A DNA stretch of 34,503 nucleotides from Bacteroidetes bacterium HGW-Bacteroidetes-3. Its GTDB lineage: Bacteria > Bacteroidota > Bacteroidia > Flavobacteriales > Flavobacteriaceae. The stretch's first letter is position 1; the number at the start of each line of letters is the position of its first letter. This document shows positions 23,811-33,239 of the stretch, piece by piece. Under the pieces are notes generated by a model that saw only the letters and a list, made by a program, of their open reading frames with translations, ran no database searches and was not told the origin of the DNA. The translations under genes and the position numbers were made by a program. Location of the stretch: contig PHDE01000011.1 of the NCBI GenBank assembly GCA_002842505.1, positions 1-34,503 on the forward strand, read 5' to 3'.

Positions 23811-26800
23811 TTAAAAATTAATGTTTAACCCTAGTGATAATACTGTTGGAACCGGTATCCTGTTTACATCTAATCTTTCAGGGTCAGATCCTACATAGCC
23901 TTTTGGAGTAAACCAGAATAGGTTTTCACCTTGCACATACAGTCTAAAACTTGTCATACCACTCCAGTTTTCAATTATTTCTGTTGGTAATGAGTATCCA
24001 ACTTGTAAATTTCTTATTTTGAAGTATGAATTATTTCTATATAGATAGTCTGAAGTTTGGGTGTCATTGTTAATTAATGACAATGCAGGAATATCTGTAT
24101 TGGTATTGGTTGGAGTCCAAGCATTTAATGTTCCAAGTCCGGCATTTTCTCTTCCTTGTACAAAATTATTCCAGAAAATAAATGGATCCAATCCAACTCT
24201 ACCAGCTACGCCAGAACCAAAAATTGAAAAGTCAAAGTTTTTATACCCTAATTCAACACGAATACCGTATTCCAAATCTGGCAATGTAGTCCCTAAAAAG
24301 TCTCTATCGTTGGAATCAATTTTACCATCATTGTTCAAATCAATAAACTTAATTCCTCCGGGTCTGCCCCCAACTTGAGTAGCATGAGCATCTACTTCAG
24401 CCTGACTTTGAAACAATCCATCTGTCTTAAACCCAAAAATCGTGAATTGTGAATGCCCAATGATTGAATTCTCAGATGTTCCAGGGTAGGCAGTTCTTAC
24501 CTCTTCGGGTAAATCTGTAATTTTATCTTTAAATGCACCAAAGTTGGTTGATACTGAAAAATGTAATTCATTTTCGAAGTTTTTAGCGTAAGCTAACGAA
24601 AGTTCCCAACCAGTCGTTTTAGTTGAAGCGCCATTTAAAAAACGTACTTGTCCTTCTCCAACAGCGGAAGCAATTGGAGGCTGAATTAAAATTCCATCAG
24701 TATTACGAGAAAAATAATCAAATGATCCTATTATTCGATTATTAAAAAGACCAAAATCAGCACCTACGTTAATTTCTTTTGTTTCTTCCCATTTTAAATT
24801 GGGGTTTGCTGCCTGTGTTGATACAAATCCTGAAGGTAAATTTCCTGTATTGGTTCCATTTAAATCGTATGCCGTACCTACATTATAATAGATGTTAAAG
24901 AAGTCTGGCTGAAAAACATTTTGATTAGGACCATATCTTGCTTCAAATAGCCCAAACCCTGCTACATCTCCAATAGATTGGTTACCTACAGTTCCATAGC
25001 CAACTCTTAATTTTAAATTGGACAAAACTTTATTATCAATTAAAAAATTTTCTTTACTAATTTTCCATCCAACGGTTGCTGCCGGAAATACACCATATCT
25101 ATTTTCTTTACCAAATCTAGAGGAACCATCACGTCTTAAAGAAAAAGATGCTAAATATTTATCTGCAAATGAATAGTTTAATTTACCGAATTGAGAAAGT
25201 AGTCTACTTCCCGTTGAGAATCCATTTGAAGATCTAGCTCCTGTTGCTGCAGAAAGTGTAAAATAAGATTCGGTTTCAACAGCAAAACCATCTGCTGAAG
25301 AAAGTAACGTATTAAAATCAGTTTTTATAGATTCAGTTCCTACTAAAACACCTAATGTGTGCTCTCCAAATTCTACATTATAGTTTAAAGTATTGGTAAA
25401 TGTCAAACTTGTATATTTATTGGTATCAAAAATCAAGCTGTTATTACTCCTTGTAATAAATCCATTAGCAACAGTAGGTTCTATATTCTTACTGCTATAA
25501 TCATTATAATCTAACCCAATGCTACTTCTAAATGTTAGGTTTTTCATTAAATCAATTTCAGCAAAAACATTTCCAAAAAAGTTTGTTTTTTTTGTATTAT
25601 CCCATCTATTGATATATTGCATAAGCAAAGGGTTGTTTCTATCTGAATATCCAGAACCGATAGGACCTGCAAATTCACCTGTACTAGTATAAACAGGGAT
25701 AGTTGGCGCTAAGCTTATAGCCAAACTTGGCGTAGGGGTATTTCCTACATCTTTAGCTGCCAACCTTTCATTAGATGTTGAAAACTGAGTATTAATTCCT
25801 ACCCTTACTTTGTCGTCAAACATTTTATAATTGCTGTTTAGTTTTACATTATATCTATCGTAATTGGTATATTTTAATACACCTGTGTTTTTCAAATAAC
25901 CAACATTAAAGAGTGTGAAAGATTTATCTGATCCTCCTGAAATAGACAAATCGTTATTGAAAACATACCCTGTTTCATACAACTCATTTTGCCAATCTGT
26001 ATCACCTACCGGTACATTGGTATCCCCTCCAACAAAGGGTTTTACAGAGACACTATTTAAAACGGGATTGTTGAAATCGCCATTCCAATCGAAATTATAA
26101 ATTTCACCATACCCACTGTTTGGGTCTGCATGATCATTTACAGATGCTTGAAAAAGTACTTGACCTCTTTGCTGCGCATTTAACATATCATAGCGCTGTT
26201 TTTTTTCTGACAAAGCTGAAAAATTGGAATTGAAGGTAATACTTAGTTTATCTTTATCACCTTTTGCTGAGTTTTTTGTTGTTACAATTATAACTCCATT
26301 TCCAGCACGTGCACCGTATATGGTAGATGCCGAAGCATCCTTTAAGACCTGAATAGATTCAATTGTACTAGGATTTAGACTTGCAAAAACTTCTTGTCTA
26401 ACGGTTGGTACACCATCAATAACATATAAAGGATCATTATTTCCTAGGGTGCTTACACCTCGTATTAAAACTCGACTGCTCGCACCGCTTGGATCTCCCG
26501 ATTTTTCAACAAATAAACCCGGTACTTTACCTTGTATTGCTTGCATTGGATTTCCGGAACTTAAACTTTGTGCCTCCAAAGAGGATAAATCAACTACAGA
26601 AATTGCCCCTGTAACATCAACGGCTCGCTCTCTGGTATATCCTGTCAATACTATGACTTCCAATGATTCTGCATCTGGTTCCATTACAATATTTATAACA
26701 GTCCTGTTTTCTACTTTAATCTGTTGAGTAGTAAAACCAATATAACTAAATACTAAAGTGGCATTTCCATTAATATTGCTTATCAAATAGTTTCCGTCAA

Positions 26801-26972
26801 AATCTGTGACAACACCTTTGGTTGTCCCTAACACGGATACTGATGTTCCAGGTAATGGGGAGCCATCTTCAGAAGATGTAACAACACCATGCACCTCAAT
26901 TTCTTGGGCTTGCATCGTTAGGAATGCTCCAAAGAAAATTAAAATTAAAATTAAAGCTAATTTAGTTCTCAT
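23811..26972 (-). CDS. susC: SusC/RagA-family TonB-dependent outer-membrane transporter
   Basis: This 1053-residue outer-membrane importer has a signal peptide ending MQAQ. A carboxypeptidase-regulatory-like domain (about 25-105: VHGVVTSSEDGSPLPGTSV, GVVTDFDGNY) comes next, then a plug domain (about 115-235: GNPMQAIQGKVPGL, IRGVSTLGNNDPLYVIDGVP, IESIQVLKDASASTIYGAR) and a 22-strand barrel ending in aromatic Phe (LGLNINF). It moves oligosaccharides into the periplasm with energy from TonB-ExbBD. It lies 15 bp after GH32 and 11 bp before susD. A diverged fragment of a second susC survives at 19668-19810. Confidence 0.96.
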   Translation of the reverse strand: MRTKLALILILIFFGAFLTMQAQEIEVHGVVTSSEDGSPLPGTSVSVLGTTKGVVTDFDGNYLISNINGNATLVFSYIGFTTQQIKVENRTVINIVMEPDAESLEVIVLTGYTRERAVDVTGAISVVDLSSLEAQSLSSGNPMQAIQGKVPGLFVEKSGDPSGASSRVLIRGVSTLGNNDPLYVIDGVPTVRQEVFASLNPSTIESIQVLKDASASTIYGARAGNGVIIVTTKNSAKGDKDKLSITFNSNFSALSEKKQRYDMLNAQQRGQVLFQASVNDHADPNSGYGEIYNFDWNGDFNNPVLNSVSVKPFVGGDTNVPVGDTDWQNELYETGYVFNNDLSISGGSDKSFTLFNVGYLKNTGVLKYTNYDRYNVKLNSNYKMFDDKVRVGINTQFSTSNERLAAKDVGNTPTPSLAISLAPTIPVYTSTGEFAGPIGSGYSDRNNPLLMQYINRWDNTKKTNFFGNVFAEIDLMKNLTFRSSIGLDYNDYSSKNIEPTVANGFITRSNNSLIFDTNKYTSLTFTNTLNYNVEFGEHTLGVLVGTESIKTDFNTLLSSADGFAVETESYFTLSAATGARSSNGFSTGSRLLSQFGKLNYSFADKYLASFSLRRDGSSRFGKENRYGVFPAATVGWKISKENFLIDNKVLSNLKLRVGYGTVGNQSIGDVAGFGLFEARYGPNQNVFQPDFFNIYYNVGTAYDLNGTNTGNLPSGFVSTQAANPNLKWEETKEINVGADFGLFNNRIIGSFDYFSRNTDGILIQPPIASAVGEGQVRFLNGASTKTTGWELSLAYAKNFENELHFSVSTNFGAFKDKITDLPEEVRTAYPGTSENSIIGHSQFTIFGFKTDGLFQSQAEVDAHATQVGGRPGGIKFIDLNNDGKIDSNDRDFLGTTLPDLEYGIRVELGYKNFDFSIFGSGVAGRVGLDPFIFWNNFVQGRENAGLGTLNAWTPTNTNTDIPALSLINNDTQTSDYLYRNNSYFKIRNLQVGYSLPTEIIENWSGMTSFRLYVQGENLFWFTPKGYVGSDPERLDVNRIPVPTVLSLGLNINF

Positions 26973-26987
26973 AATTTATCATATAGT

Positions 26988-28583
26988 TTAGTTAATATTA
27001 AGTTCATTTATAGTCAAGTTTTCGATTTTAAATTTGGAATTTTCAGATTTAACCGAAAAAGACTCAATCGGTTTTTGCATAAAGAATATTTCTGTCATTA
27101 CAGTTTCTCCATTATTAAAAAACAACTCTATAGAAGTTTTATCCAAAAGAAGTCTGACTTGAAAATCACTATGTTTTGTTTTAAAAGGAGCCTTAGATAT
27201 TTTAGGTGCAAATTTTTCTGAGAATGAGAGATCTCCTGATTTTGACCTATCAATAAAAAAATATTTTTCTTTATTATTTATTCCAAATTTTAAGTTTTCT
27301 CCTTTAGAATTTTGAAATGAAAAAGTATAAAGATCTTCTTTAAGGTCTTTAATTTTGAATTGAATATCTAAACTTTCAAAATTTACCAATTCATTGGTCG
27401 TCAAAATAATTTCCTTATCAATAGTTAACAACTCTTTATTTATGGTTTTTGAAATATAATTTGAAATTTCTTTTACAGGCAGTGAAAATATTCGATACTG
27501 ATTGTTTGTTTTAAAAAGCTTTAATTCTCTCGCAACAGTCATTGAACCACGCCATTTTTCTGTTGGAACCGCTTGTGCATATTCCCAATTAGACATCCAT
27601 CCCATAAATAATTTTCTACCATCTGTATCAGGAATGTTTGACCAAGTAACACCTGCATAATTATCTTTTCCAAAATCAATCCAAAAAGCTTGTTCTTCCT
27701 TTAAATCATTTTGAAAAGATGGGTCTAGCTTAAAAGTTTTTCCATCAAAATCACCAATAAAATATTGAGTACCGGAACCATCATTAAATCCTCCCGGATT
27801 TAAACTTTGTATTAATACCCATTTTACTTCCTCTGTGCCATCAACCAACATTGGAAAAAAATCTGGACATTCCCAAACGCCGCCATGTGCGCCGATATTC
27901 GTGCCGAAATCAGACAGCAATTTCCAATCCTTTAAGTTTTTTGAACCATAAAAAAAGGCTTTGTCTTGGGCTGCCAGTACCAAAACCCATTGATGGTGAA
28001 AAGCATCCCAAGTTACTTTTGGATCCCTAAAGTCTCTTATTTCTGGATTTTTAATTACCGGGTTATTAGCATATTTAGTAAAAGTTCTACCTTCATCTAA
28101 AGAATAAGCAATTGCCTGACTTTCCACGTCTATCCCTTCTTTCTTTTCTATTTCAGGGTCATGGTAAGTAAATATTGCAATTATTGGAGGATTTGCTTGA
28201 CTTCCAAAACCTGAAGAATTATTAACATCCACAACAGCGCTTCCCGAAAAAATATACCCTTTTTCATCAGGAAAAATTGCAATGGGTTGCTCTCTCCAGG
28301 TAATCATATCTGTACTTATCGCATGTCCCCAATGCATAGGCCCCCATACATTTCCGTCTGGATAATATTGAAAATATAAATGATAATATTCGTTAAGATA
28401 AAACATTCCATTAGGATCATTCATCCATCCCTTTTTAGGAGTAAAATGAAAATTAGGTTTGTAAAGTTCTTCTTCCGAATAGATCTTATCGTCATTCTGT
28501 GAAGTGTTTTTTTCGTCCTTAGGTATTTGTTTGCATCCTATAAATACAAACAATCCTAACATTACAAAAATTAAATTTTTCAT
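26988..28583 (-). CDS. GH32 beta-fructosidase (levanase/inulinase/sucrase type), lipoprotein
   Basis: This 531-residue enzyme releases fructose from sucrose, raffinose, inulin or levan. The lipobox ends at Cys17 (FIGCKQ), so it is anchored in the periplasm or at the surface. The five-bladed propeller holds the nucleophile Asp56 in WMNDPNG, the transition-state stabiliser Asp187 in FRDPKV and the acid/base Glu238 in WECPDFF. A C-terminal beta sandwich (about 390-531) follows. The SQAIAYSLDEGRTFTKY stretch resembles exo-acting members. Its start overlaps the MFS stop by one base (TAATG), indicating coupling. Whether it is exo or endo, and which linkage it prefers, needs structure or assay. Confidence 0.95.
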   Translation of the reverse strand: MKNLIFVMLGLFVFIGCKQIPKDEKNTSQNDDKIYSEEELYKPNFHFTPKKGWMNDPNGMFYLNEYYHLYFQYYPDGNVWGPMHWGHAISTDMITWREQPIAIFPDEKGYIFSGSAVVDVNNSSGFGSQANPPIIAIFTYHDPEIEKKEGIDVESQAIAYSLDEGRTFTKYANNPVIKNPEIRDFRDPKVTWDAFHHQWVLVLAAQDKAFFYGSKNLKDWKLLSDFGTNIGAHGGVWECPDFFPMLVDGTEEVKWVLIQSLNPGGFNDGSGTQYFIGDFDGKTFKLDPSFQNDLKEEQAFWIDFGKDNYAGVTWSNIPDTDGRKLFMGWMSNWEYAQAVPTEKWRGSMTVARELKLFKTNNQYRIFSLPVKEISNYISKTINKELLTIDKEIILTTNELVNFESLDIQFKIKDLKEDLYTFSFQNSKGENLKFGINNKEKYFFIDRSKSGDLSFSEKFAPKISKAPFKTKHSDFQVRLLLDKTSIELFFNNGETVMTEIFFMQKPIESFSVKSENSKFKIENLTINELNIN

Positions 28584-29908
28584 TATTTTACATTTTTTTT
28601 GATTAATATTTTACTTAATTCTTCTAATGGAACCCCTTTAGTCTCCGGCATCATAAAAATTACAAAGATCAATTGAAACGCCATCATTATTGCAAAAAAC
28701 ATAAAAACCACTCCCGCACCTATTGTTGAAAACAATGTTGGAATTAAAGCCGGTATTATTGCTGCTAAAAGCCAATGGGTTGTACTTCCAAATGATTGGC
28801 CGGAAGCCCTTAAATGATTTGGAAAGATTTCAGATATAAATACCCATATTACTGCACCTTGACCTATAGCATGTGCTGCAATAAATAAAAACAAGAATAT
28901 AGGAACCGCCATTCCTGTCCATCCCAAGAAAAATGCCATTGCCACAAGCGATAAAGATATGATATAGCCTACAGAACCTATATACATTAGTTGTTTACGG
29001 CCAAGTTTATCAATGAGAAAGACACCTAAGAGGGTGAACACAAGATTTGTAAACCCTATACCTATACTGCTTAACAGTGCTGTACTTTCACCCAATCCAG
29101 CTTCTTCAAATATTCTTGGAGCATAATATAGAAATGCATTTATACCCGATAATTGATTAAACATAGCCATAAGAAATGCGAGCATAAGAGGGAAACGATA
29201 TTTTTTCATAAATATATTTTCTCCTGGCAAGTCTCGATTGTTTTCTTCTGTTATTTGGAACATTAATTTTTCAACGTCTTCATCTGGGTTAATGATTTCC
29301 AAAACTTCTTTTGCTTCATTAATCCTAAGTTTCGAAATTAGCCATCTTGGACTTTTTGGCACACTAAACATAAAAATTGTATAAATTAATGCAGGAAAAG
29401 CTTCTATTCCCACCATCCATCTCCAATCGTTTTCTCCTATTCCACTTAAAAGATAATTAGATAAAAAGGCGACAAGAATCCCAAATACGATATTAAATTG
29501 GTATAAAGCTACCAAGCGACCACGATCTTTTGCCGGGGCTATTTCCGAAATATAGGCAGGAGCTGCTATGGTTGATGCACCAACACCCAGGCCTCCAATA
29601 AATCTGAACACGGCAAAAGTCCAGGGGTCATTTGCCAACCCAGAACCAATCGCTGAGATGGTATATAATATGCCTATTAATATTAATGTGTTTTTTCTTC
29701 CCCACTTATTGGTCGGAATTCCACCAAATATAGCGCCAACAACAGTTCCCCAAAGTGCCATTGCCATAACAATTGCACCATGAAAAGCATCAGACGAACC
29801 CCATAATAGTTGTAACTTTTTATCTGCGCCTGATATTACTACAGTATCAAAACCAAAAAGAAATCCTGCTAAAGCCGCTGTTATTGACCAAATTAAAATT
29901 TTATTCAT
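28583..29908 (-). CDS. MFS sugar:proton symporter (sugar porter family)
   Basis: This 441-residue inner-membrane carrier has 12 helices. Sugar-porter signatures are GFDTVVISG in helix 1, NKWGRKNTL after helix 2 (the loop 2-3 motif), PAYISEIAPAKDRGRLVALYQF after helix 4, QLSGINAFLYYAPRIF in helix 7, DKLGRKQL in the second-half loop and PETKGVPLEE at the C-terminus. It would import fructose, sucrose or another product of periplasmic digestion. ATG 29908 is preferred over a TTG two codons upstream. The stop overlaps the GH32 start as TAATG. It is the first gene of the structural operon, just downstream of the regulator. Confidence 0.95.
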   Translation of the reverse strand: MNKILIWSITAALAGFLFGFDTVVISGADKKLQLLWGSSDAFHGAIVMAMALWGTVVGAIFGGIPTNKWGRKNTLILIGILYTISAIGSGLANDPWTFAVFRFIGGLGVGASTIAAPAYISEIAPAKDRGRLVALYQFNIVFGILVAFLSNYLLSGIGENDWRWMVGIEAFPALIYTIFMFSVPKSPRWLISKLRINEAKEVLEIINPDEDVEKLMFQITEENNRDLPGENIFMKKYRFPLMLAFLMAMFNQLSGINAFLYYAPRIFEEAGLGESTALLSSIGIGFTNLVFTLLGVFLIDKLGRKQLMYIGSVGYIISLSLVAMAFFLGWTGMAVPIFLFLFIAAHAIGQGAVIWVFISEIFPNHLRASGQSFGSTTHWLLAAIIPALIPTLFSTIGAGVVFMFFAIMMAFQLIFVIFMMPETKGVPLEELSKILIKKNVK

Positions 29909-30154
29909 TATCAAAATATTTAAGTGATTGTAAGGTATTTTTAATGGATCACTATGAATTTTGATAATGTAACTAATTGTTATATTATTATTAATTATAT
30001 GTTAAAAAATACACAACATATTGATTTTCAGCATTTAAAAAATTATTGATTAATATTACGAAAACGATATAGGTATAATAATGTTACAGATATTATAATT
30101 TTGTAACACTCTTTTTTATTAATAAAAAAAGTAATTAAAGAAAGTTTGAATTAA
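29909..30154 (-). promoter_or_regulatory. PUL control region
   Basis: This 246-bp AT-rich gap separates the regulator from the MFS-GH32-susC-susD operon. It holds the inverted repeat TGTTACA-N13-TGTAACA (30082-30108) and a related site, TGTAAC-TAATT-GTTATA, at about 29968-29984. Both share the half-site TGTAAC/GTTACA and are candidate binding sites for the AraC-type output domain. No TAnnTTTG -7 element is clear on the minus strand. Confidence 0.5.
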
Positions 30155-30913
30155 TTATTCAGCTTTATATTCTTTTGGAGTGACCCCATACTTATTTTTG
30201 AAAGCAGTGGAAAAATAATTAGGAGAAGAAAAACCAGAAGCATAACCAATTTCAGCTATATTTAAATTAGAAGTTTTAAGCATTAGTGCAGCTCTTTCCA
30301 TTTTGAAATTATTTATGTAGTCACTTACATTAATTCCCAATATAGCCTTCACTTTTCTATATAACTGAACTCTTGAAATATTTAAATAGGAGGCAAGTTC
30401 TTCAACGGTAAAATCGGAATTTGCAATGTTCTCACTTAAAAATTCATTTAGTTTTTTTATAAAGTTTTGTTCTGTCTCTCCAAAATTTTGCTCGTCAATA
30501 ATGTCAAGATTATTTTTAAAATAATATTTTAATTTTTCTCTATTAAACAACAATCCTTTTATAGATTGAGATAATACTTTGAGATTAAAAGGTTTTGTCA
30601 AATAAAGGTCCGCGCCTGACTCCAGAGCTTTAATATAGGATTGTTGATTATCAACAGCTGTTAATATAATAGTTGGTACGTGAGATGTTCTTAAATCTTT
30701 TTTCAATATTTCACATATCTCAAAACCATTTTTTTCTGGCAAATTTAAATCACACACAATTATGTCTGGTATAATTTCCAATGCCTTTTCAATGGCATCA
30801 GTTCCTTGAGAGGTATATATATTATATTCTACGTCAAACTTTTTAGAGATAAATTCCAATAAATCAATATTGTCTTCAATAAAAAAGAATAGTATATTTA
30901 TCCTTATCCTCAA
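30155..30913 (-). CDS. Response-regulator half of the split hybrid two-component system (REC + AraC HTH)
   Basis: The frame has no ATG near its start; the first possible initiator is the TTG at 30913, inside the end of the kinase frame. A receiver domain begins at once (FFIEDNIDLLEF, phospho-acceptor Asp in IIVCDLNLPEKNG, TILTAVD, LYLTKPF). After a linker comes a two-motif AraC/XylS DNA-binding domain (FTVEELASYLNISRVQLYRK, then IAEIGYASGFSSPNYFSTAF and YGVTPKEYK). In intact PUL regulators of this class these domains are continuous with the kinase in one polypeptide. Here a T6 tract at 30881-30886 puts them in another frame. Independent translation is possible but would start within the receiver's first strand. 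Confidence 0.88.
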   Translation of the reverse strand: MRIRINILFFFIEDNIDLLEFISKKFDVEYNIYTSQGTDAIEKALEIIPDIIVCDLNLPEKNGFEICEILKKDLRTSHVPTIILTAVDNQQSYIKALESGADLYLTKPFNLKVLSQSIKGLLFNREKLKYYFKNNLDIIDEQNFGETEQNFIKKLNEFLSENIANSDFTVEELASYLNISRVQLYRKVKAILGINVSDYINNFKMERAALMLKTSNLNIAEIGYASGFSSPNYFSTAFKNKYGVTPKEYKAE

Positions 30914-32903
30914 CTGATTTGTTGGATAAATTAATATCTTCAGCTTCTAAATAATCGGCTTCTTCCACTAAATTAAGCAACGGCTCTTCTATAATATCTT
31001 TCTCATTCAAGTGCAATTTACCCTTTAGCAATGTTAAAGTAAACTCAGTTCCCTTTTTTGAGATAACCTCAATCTTCCCTTGGTGTAAATCAATAAAGTT
31101 TTTTGACAAATGCAATCCAATCCCAGAACTATTTCTATAATTATTAGAGCCTTGGTAAAATGCCGTGAATACATTTTGTAATTCCCCTTGAGGAATCCCA
31201 ATACCTGAATCTGCAAAACAGATACTTACACAATCAGCATTTTTATGGTCCTTTATTGTAATAGAAATTTCACCATTATTAGGCGTAAATTTAAATGCAT
31301 TGGATAACAAATTAAAATAAACTTTATCCATTAAATTTCTGTCTATATAGATTTCCAAATTTTCATTGGTAGTGGTTATTGTAAAATCTATATTTCTTTT
31401 TTTTGCTTCTCTTTTAAAATCTTGAAAAATTCCTTTTGAAAATTTCCAGATATTTGTTTTTGATGGTTTTAGTCGGAAATTATTATCTTCTGATTTTTTG
31501 AAGTCCAACAATTGGTTTATTAATCTTAAGAGTCTTTTTGAATTGTTAAAAATCAAATCAACCTCATTCCTTAACTTTTTATCTTTATTTTGAAAATCGG
31601 ATTTAAGAGATTCAACAGAACTTAAAATGAGGGTTAAAGGCGTTTTAAATTCATGTGAAATTCCTGTAAAAAAATTAAATTTAGCTTCGTTGTTTATTTT
31701 AATAATATTTACTTGTTTCGCTATTTGATTTCTTTGAATAACAATTTTTTGATTGGTTAATTCTAACAATTTCTTTTTCCTGCTTATTGTCACCGCAGAA
31801 TAAATACTGTAGAGCGCTAAACTGAATAAAATGATTAACAATACAGCAAGTATTTTAATCATATTACCCTGTGTATAATATTTTTCGTCCTGAATTTTTA
31901 TGACGTTTAATTGAGCTTTTATACTCTCCTGCTGTTCATCAATTTTATTTAATTGATTTTTAATAATTTCAGCATTTAACGGATCAATAATAATAGAATT
32001 TAAAATATTACTTTTAGAAAAAGGGTCATTTTTAACAATTTTCAAAGCAAGTTTTAAAGCTTCATTTCCTCCTGTAGGGTAAAATACTGTAGCTGAAAGC
32101 ACCCCTTTTTCCACTAGTTGAATTCCGCCATTGGAAGTGTTTAAGCCATCTACGCCAACAAATTGAATGTTTTTTTCCAACCCTAATTCTTTGGCAACTT
32201 CCCAAGCGCCAAAAGCCATTCGATCATTGTGCGCAAAAACAAAATCGATATTTTTTTCTTTTTTCAGTAAATTTTCAAATTCCTTCTTAATTGATATTGC
32301 CTCCCAATTTCCATCAATGCTGCCTATCAATTCTAAATGATCACTTTGATTTAGAATGTGGTTAAACCCTAAACTTCTTTCAAAAGCAGGAGAAGAGCCA
32401 CTTAATCCCTTAATTTCAATTATGCGAGATGTTTTATTGGTGGCTTTTAATAAAATATAATTTGCAGCATTTCTCCCAATCTCAATATTGTCTGCCCCAA
32501 CATAGGCCGTATAATTTTCGCTCTCTATCTTTCTGTCAATAATCAGAACTGGGATTCCTGCATTCATAGCTTTTTCAACAACCTCCGTTATTGGTTTTGA
32601 CTGAATTGGGGAAACGATGATAACATCAACTTTTTGCTTAATCAAATTTTCGATATCCTTAATTTGCTGTGCAATATCGTTATTTCCATCATAAAGCAAC
32701 AAATCCACTTCAGGATGCATAGAAGCCTCTATCAACATTGCCTTATTCATCTGCTTTCTCCAATCATCTGTGGTCATTGCCTGAGAAAAGCCGATTCTGA
32801 TTTTATGGGCATCTGATTTCTTGCCGCAGCCTGTTAAAAAAGCAACAAAAACTATGATTATTACAGATAGCTTAAATAAATATTTTGAAGAATAAAAATT
32901 CAA
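30876..32903 (-). CDS. Sensor half of the split hybrid two-component system (periplasmic binding domain + histidine kinase)
   Basis: This 675-residue protein starts at a TTG (32903): the in-frame codon two before it is a stop and no ATG precedes the signal sequence. A lipobox-like LTGC (Cys26) ends the signal segment. A LacI/ribose-binding-like periplasmic sugar domain follows (about 34-310; ASMHPEVDLLLYDGNNDIAQQ, FAHNDRMAFGAWEVAKELGL), then a membrane helix (about 345-368), HisKA with His417 in GISHEFKTPL, and HATPase (NLLSNAFKF, DSGIGIP, SSGIGLHL). This is the architecture of BT1754 of Bacteroides thetaiotaomicron, known to bind fructose and drive a fructan PUL. It stops at TGA 30876 by a one-base shift, just inside the receiver domain. 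Confidence 0.92.
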   Translation of the reverse strand: MNFYSSKYLFKLSVIIIVFVAFLTGCGKKSDAHKIRIGFSQAMTTDDWRKQMNKAMLIEASMHPEVDLLLYDGNNDIAQQIKDIENLIKQKVDVIIVSPIQSKPITEVVEKAMNAGIPVLIIDRKIESENYTAYVGADNIEIGRNAANYILLKATNKTSRIIEIKGLSGSSPAFERSLGFNHILNQSDHLELIGSIDGNWEAISIKKEFENLLKKEKNIDFVFAHNDRMAFGAWEVAKELGLEKNIQFVGVDGLNTSNGGIQLVEKGVLSATVFYPTGGNEALKLALKIVKNDPFSKSNILNSIIIDPLNAEIIKNQLNKIDEQQESIKAQLNVIKIQDEKYYTQGNMIKILAVLLIILFSLALYSIYSAVTISRKKKLLELTNQKIVIQRNQIAKQVNIIKINNEAKFNFFTGISHEFKTPLTLILSSVESLKSDFQNKDKKLRNEVDLIFNNSKRLLRLINQLLDFKKSEDNNFRLKPSKTNIWKFSKGIFQDFKREAKKRNIDFTITTTNENLEIYIDRNLMDKVYFNLLSNAFKFTPNNGEISITIKDHKNADCVSICFADSGIGIPQGELQNVFTAFYQGSNNYRNSSGIGLHLSKNFIDLHQGKIEVISKKGTEFTLTLLKGKLHLNEKDIIEEPLLNLVEEADYLEAEDINLSNKSVEDKDKYTILFY

Positions 32904-33239
32904 TGATTAAGTTTTTTTGGTTATCCTCCAAAAGTCGGAAGTTTTTTAAGAATTATATAGTTGTGAAAATTAGTGAAAAATAAAATCAAATTTAATAATT
33001 GGCATAAAAATATTATTTGATATTTTTAATAAGCATTAATTTTTTAGGAAGTTTCTAGAAAAAAGACAGTAAAGGTTGTGGTTCAATGAATAAATCTTAA
33101 TTTATCGGTTCATAAAATTTGGGATGTCTAAAATGCCAAAAGTCAACGGTCCTTAATTTTATTGGGATATAAAACGGCGCATCTATTAACTTTTCAGTAG
33201 AAAACGATTTTTTTAGCAAAACACTTTTTTTATTTTTAC
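32904..33239 (-). other. Intergenic region between mutS and the PUL regulator
   Basis: This 336-bp AT-rich region has no credible ORF. It should contain the end of the mutS transcript and the regulator promoter. I saw no strong terminator hairpin. Confidence 0.5.
32987..32994 (-). promoter_or_regulatory. Putative -7 element for the PUL regulator
   Basis: On the minus strand this reads TAAATTTG, matching TAnnTTTG. It lies about 85 bp before the TTG start. No clear -33 box was found. Confidence 0.4.

Noticed and set aside
30875-30890. Programmed -1 ribosomal frameshift at TTTTTTA
   Set aside because: The zero-frame codons are CTT TTT TAT, so the heptamer is out of phase, and the fusion needs a +1 shift or a lost U, not -1.
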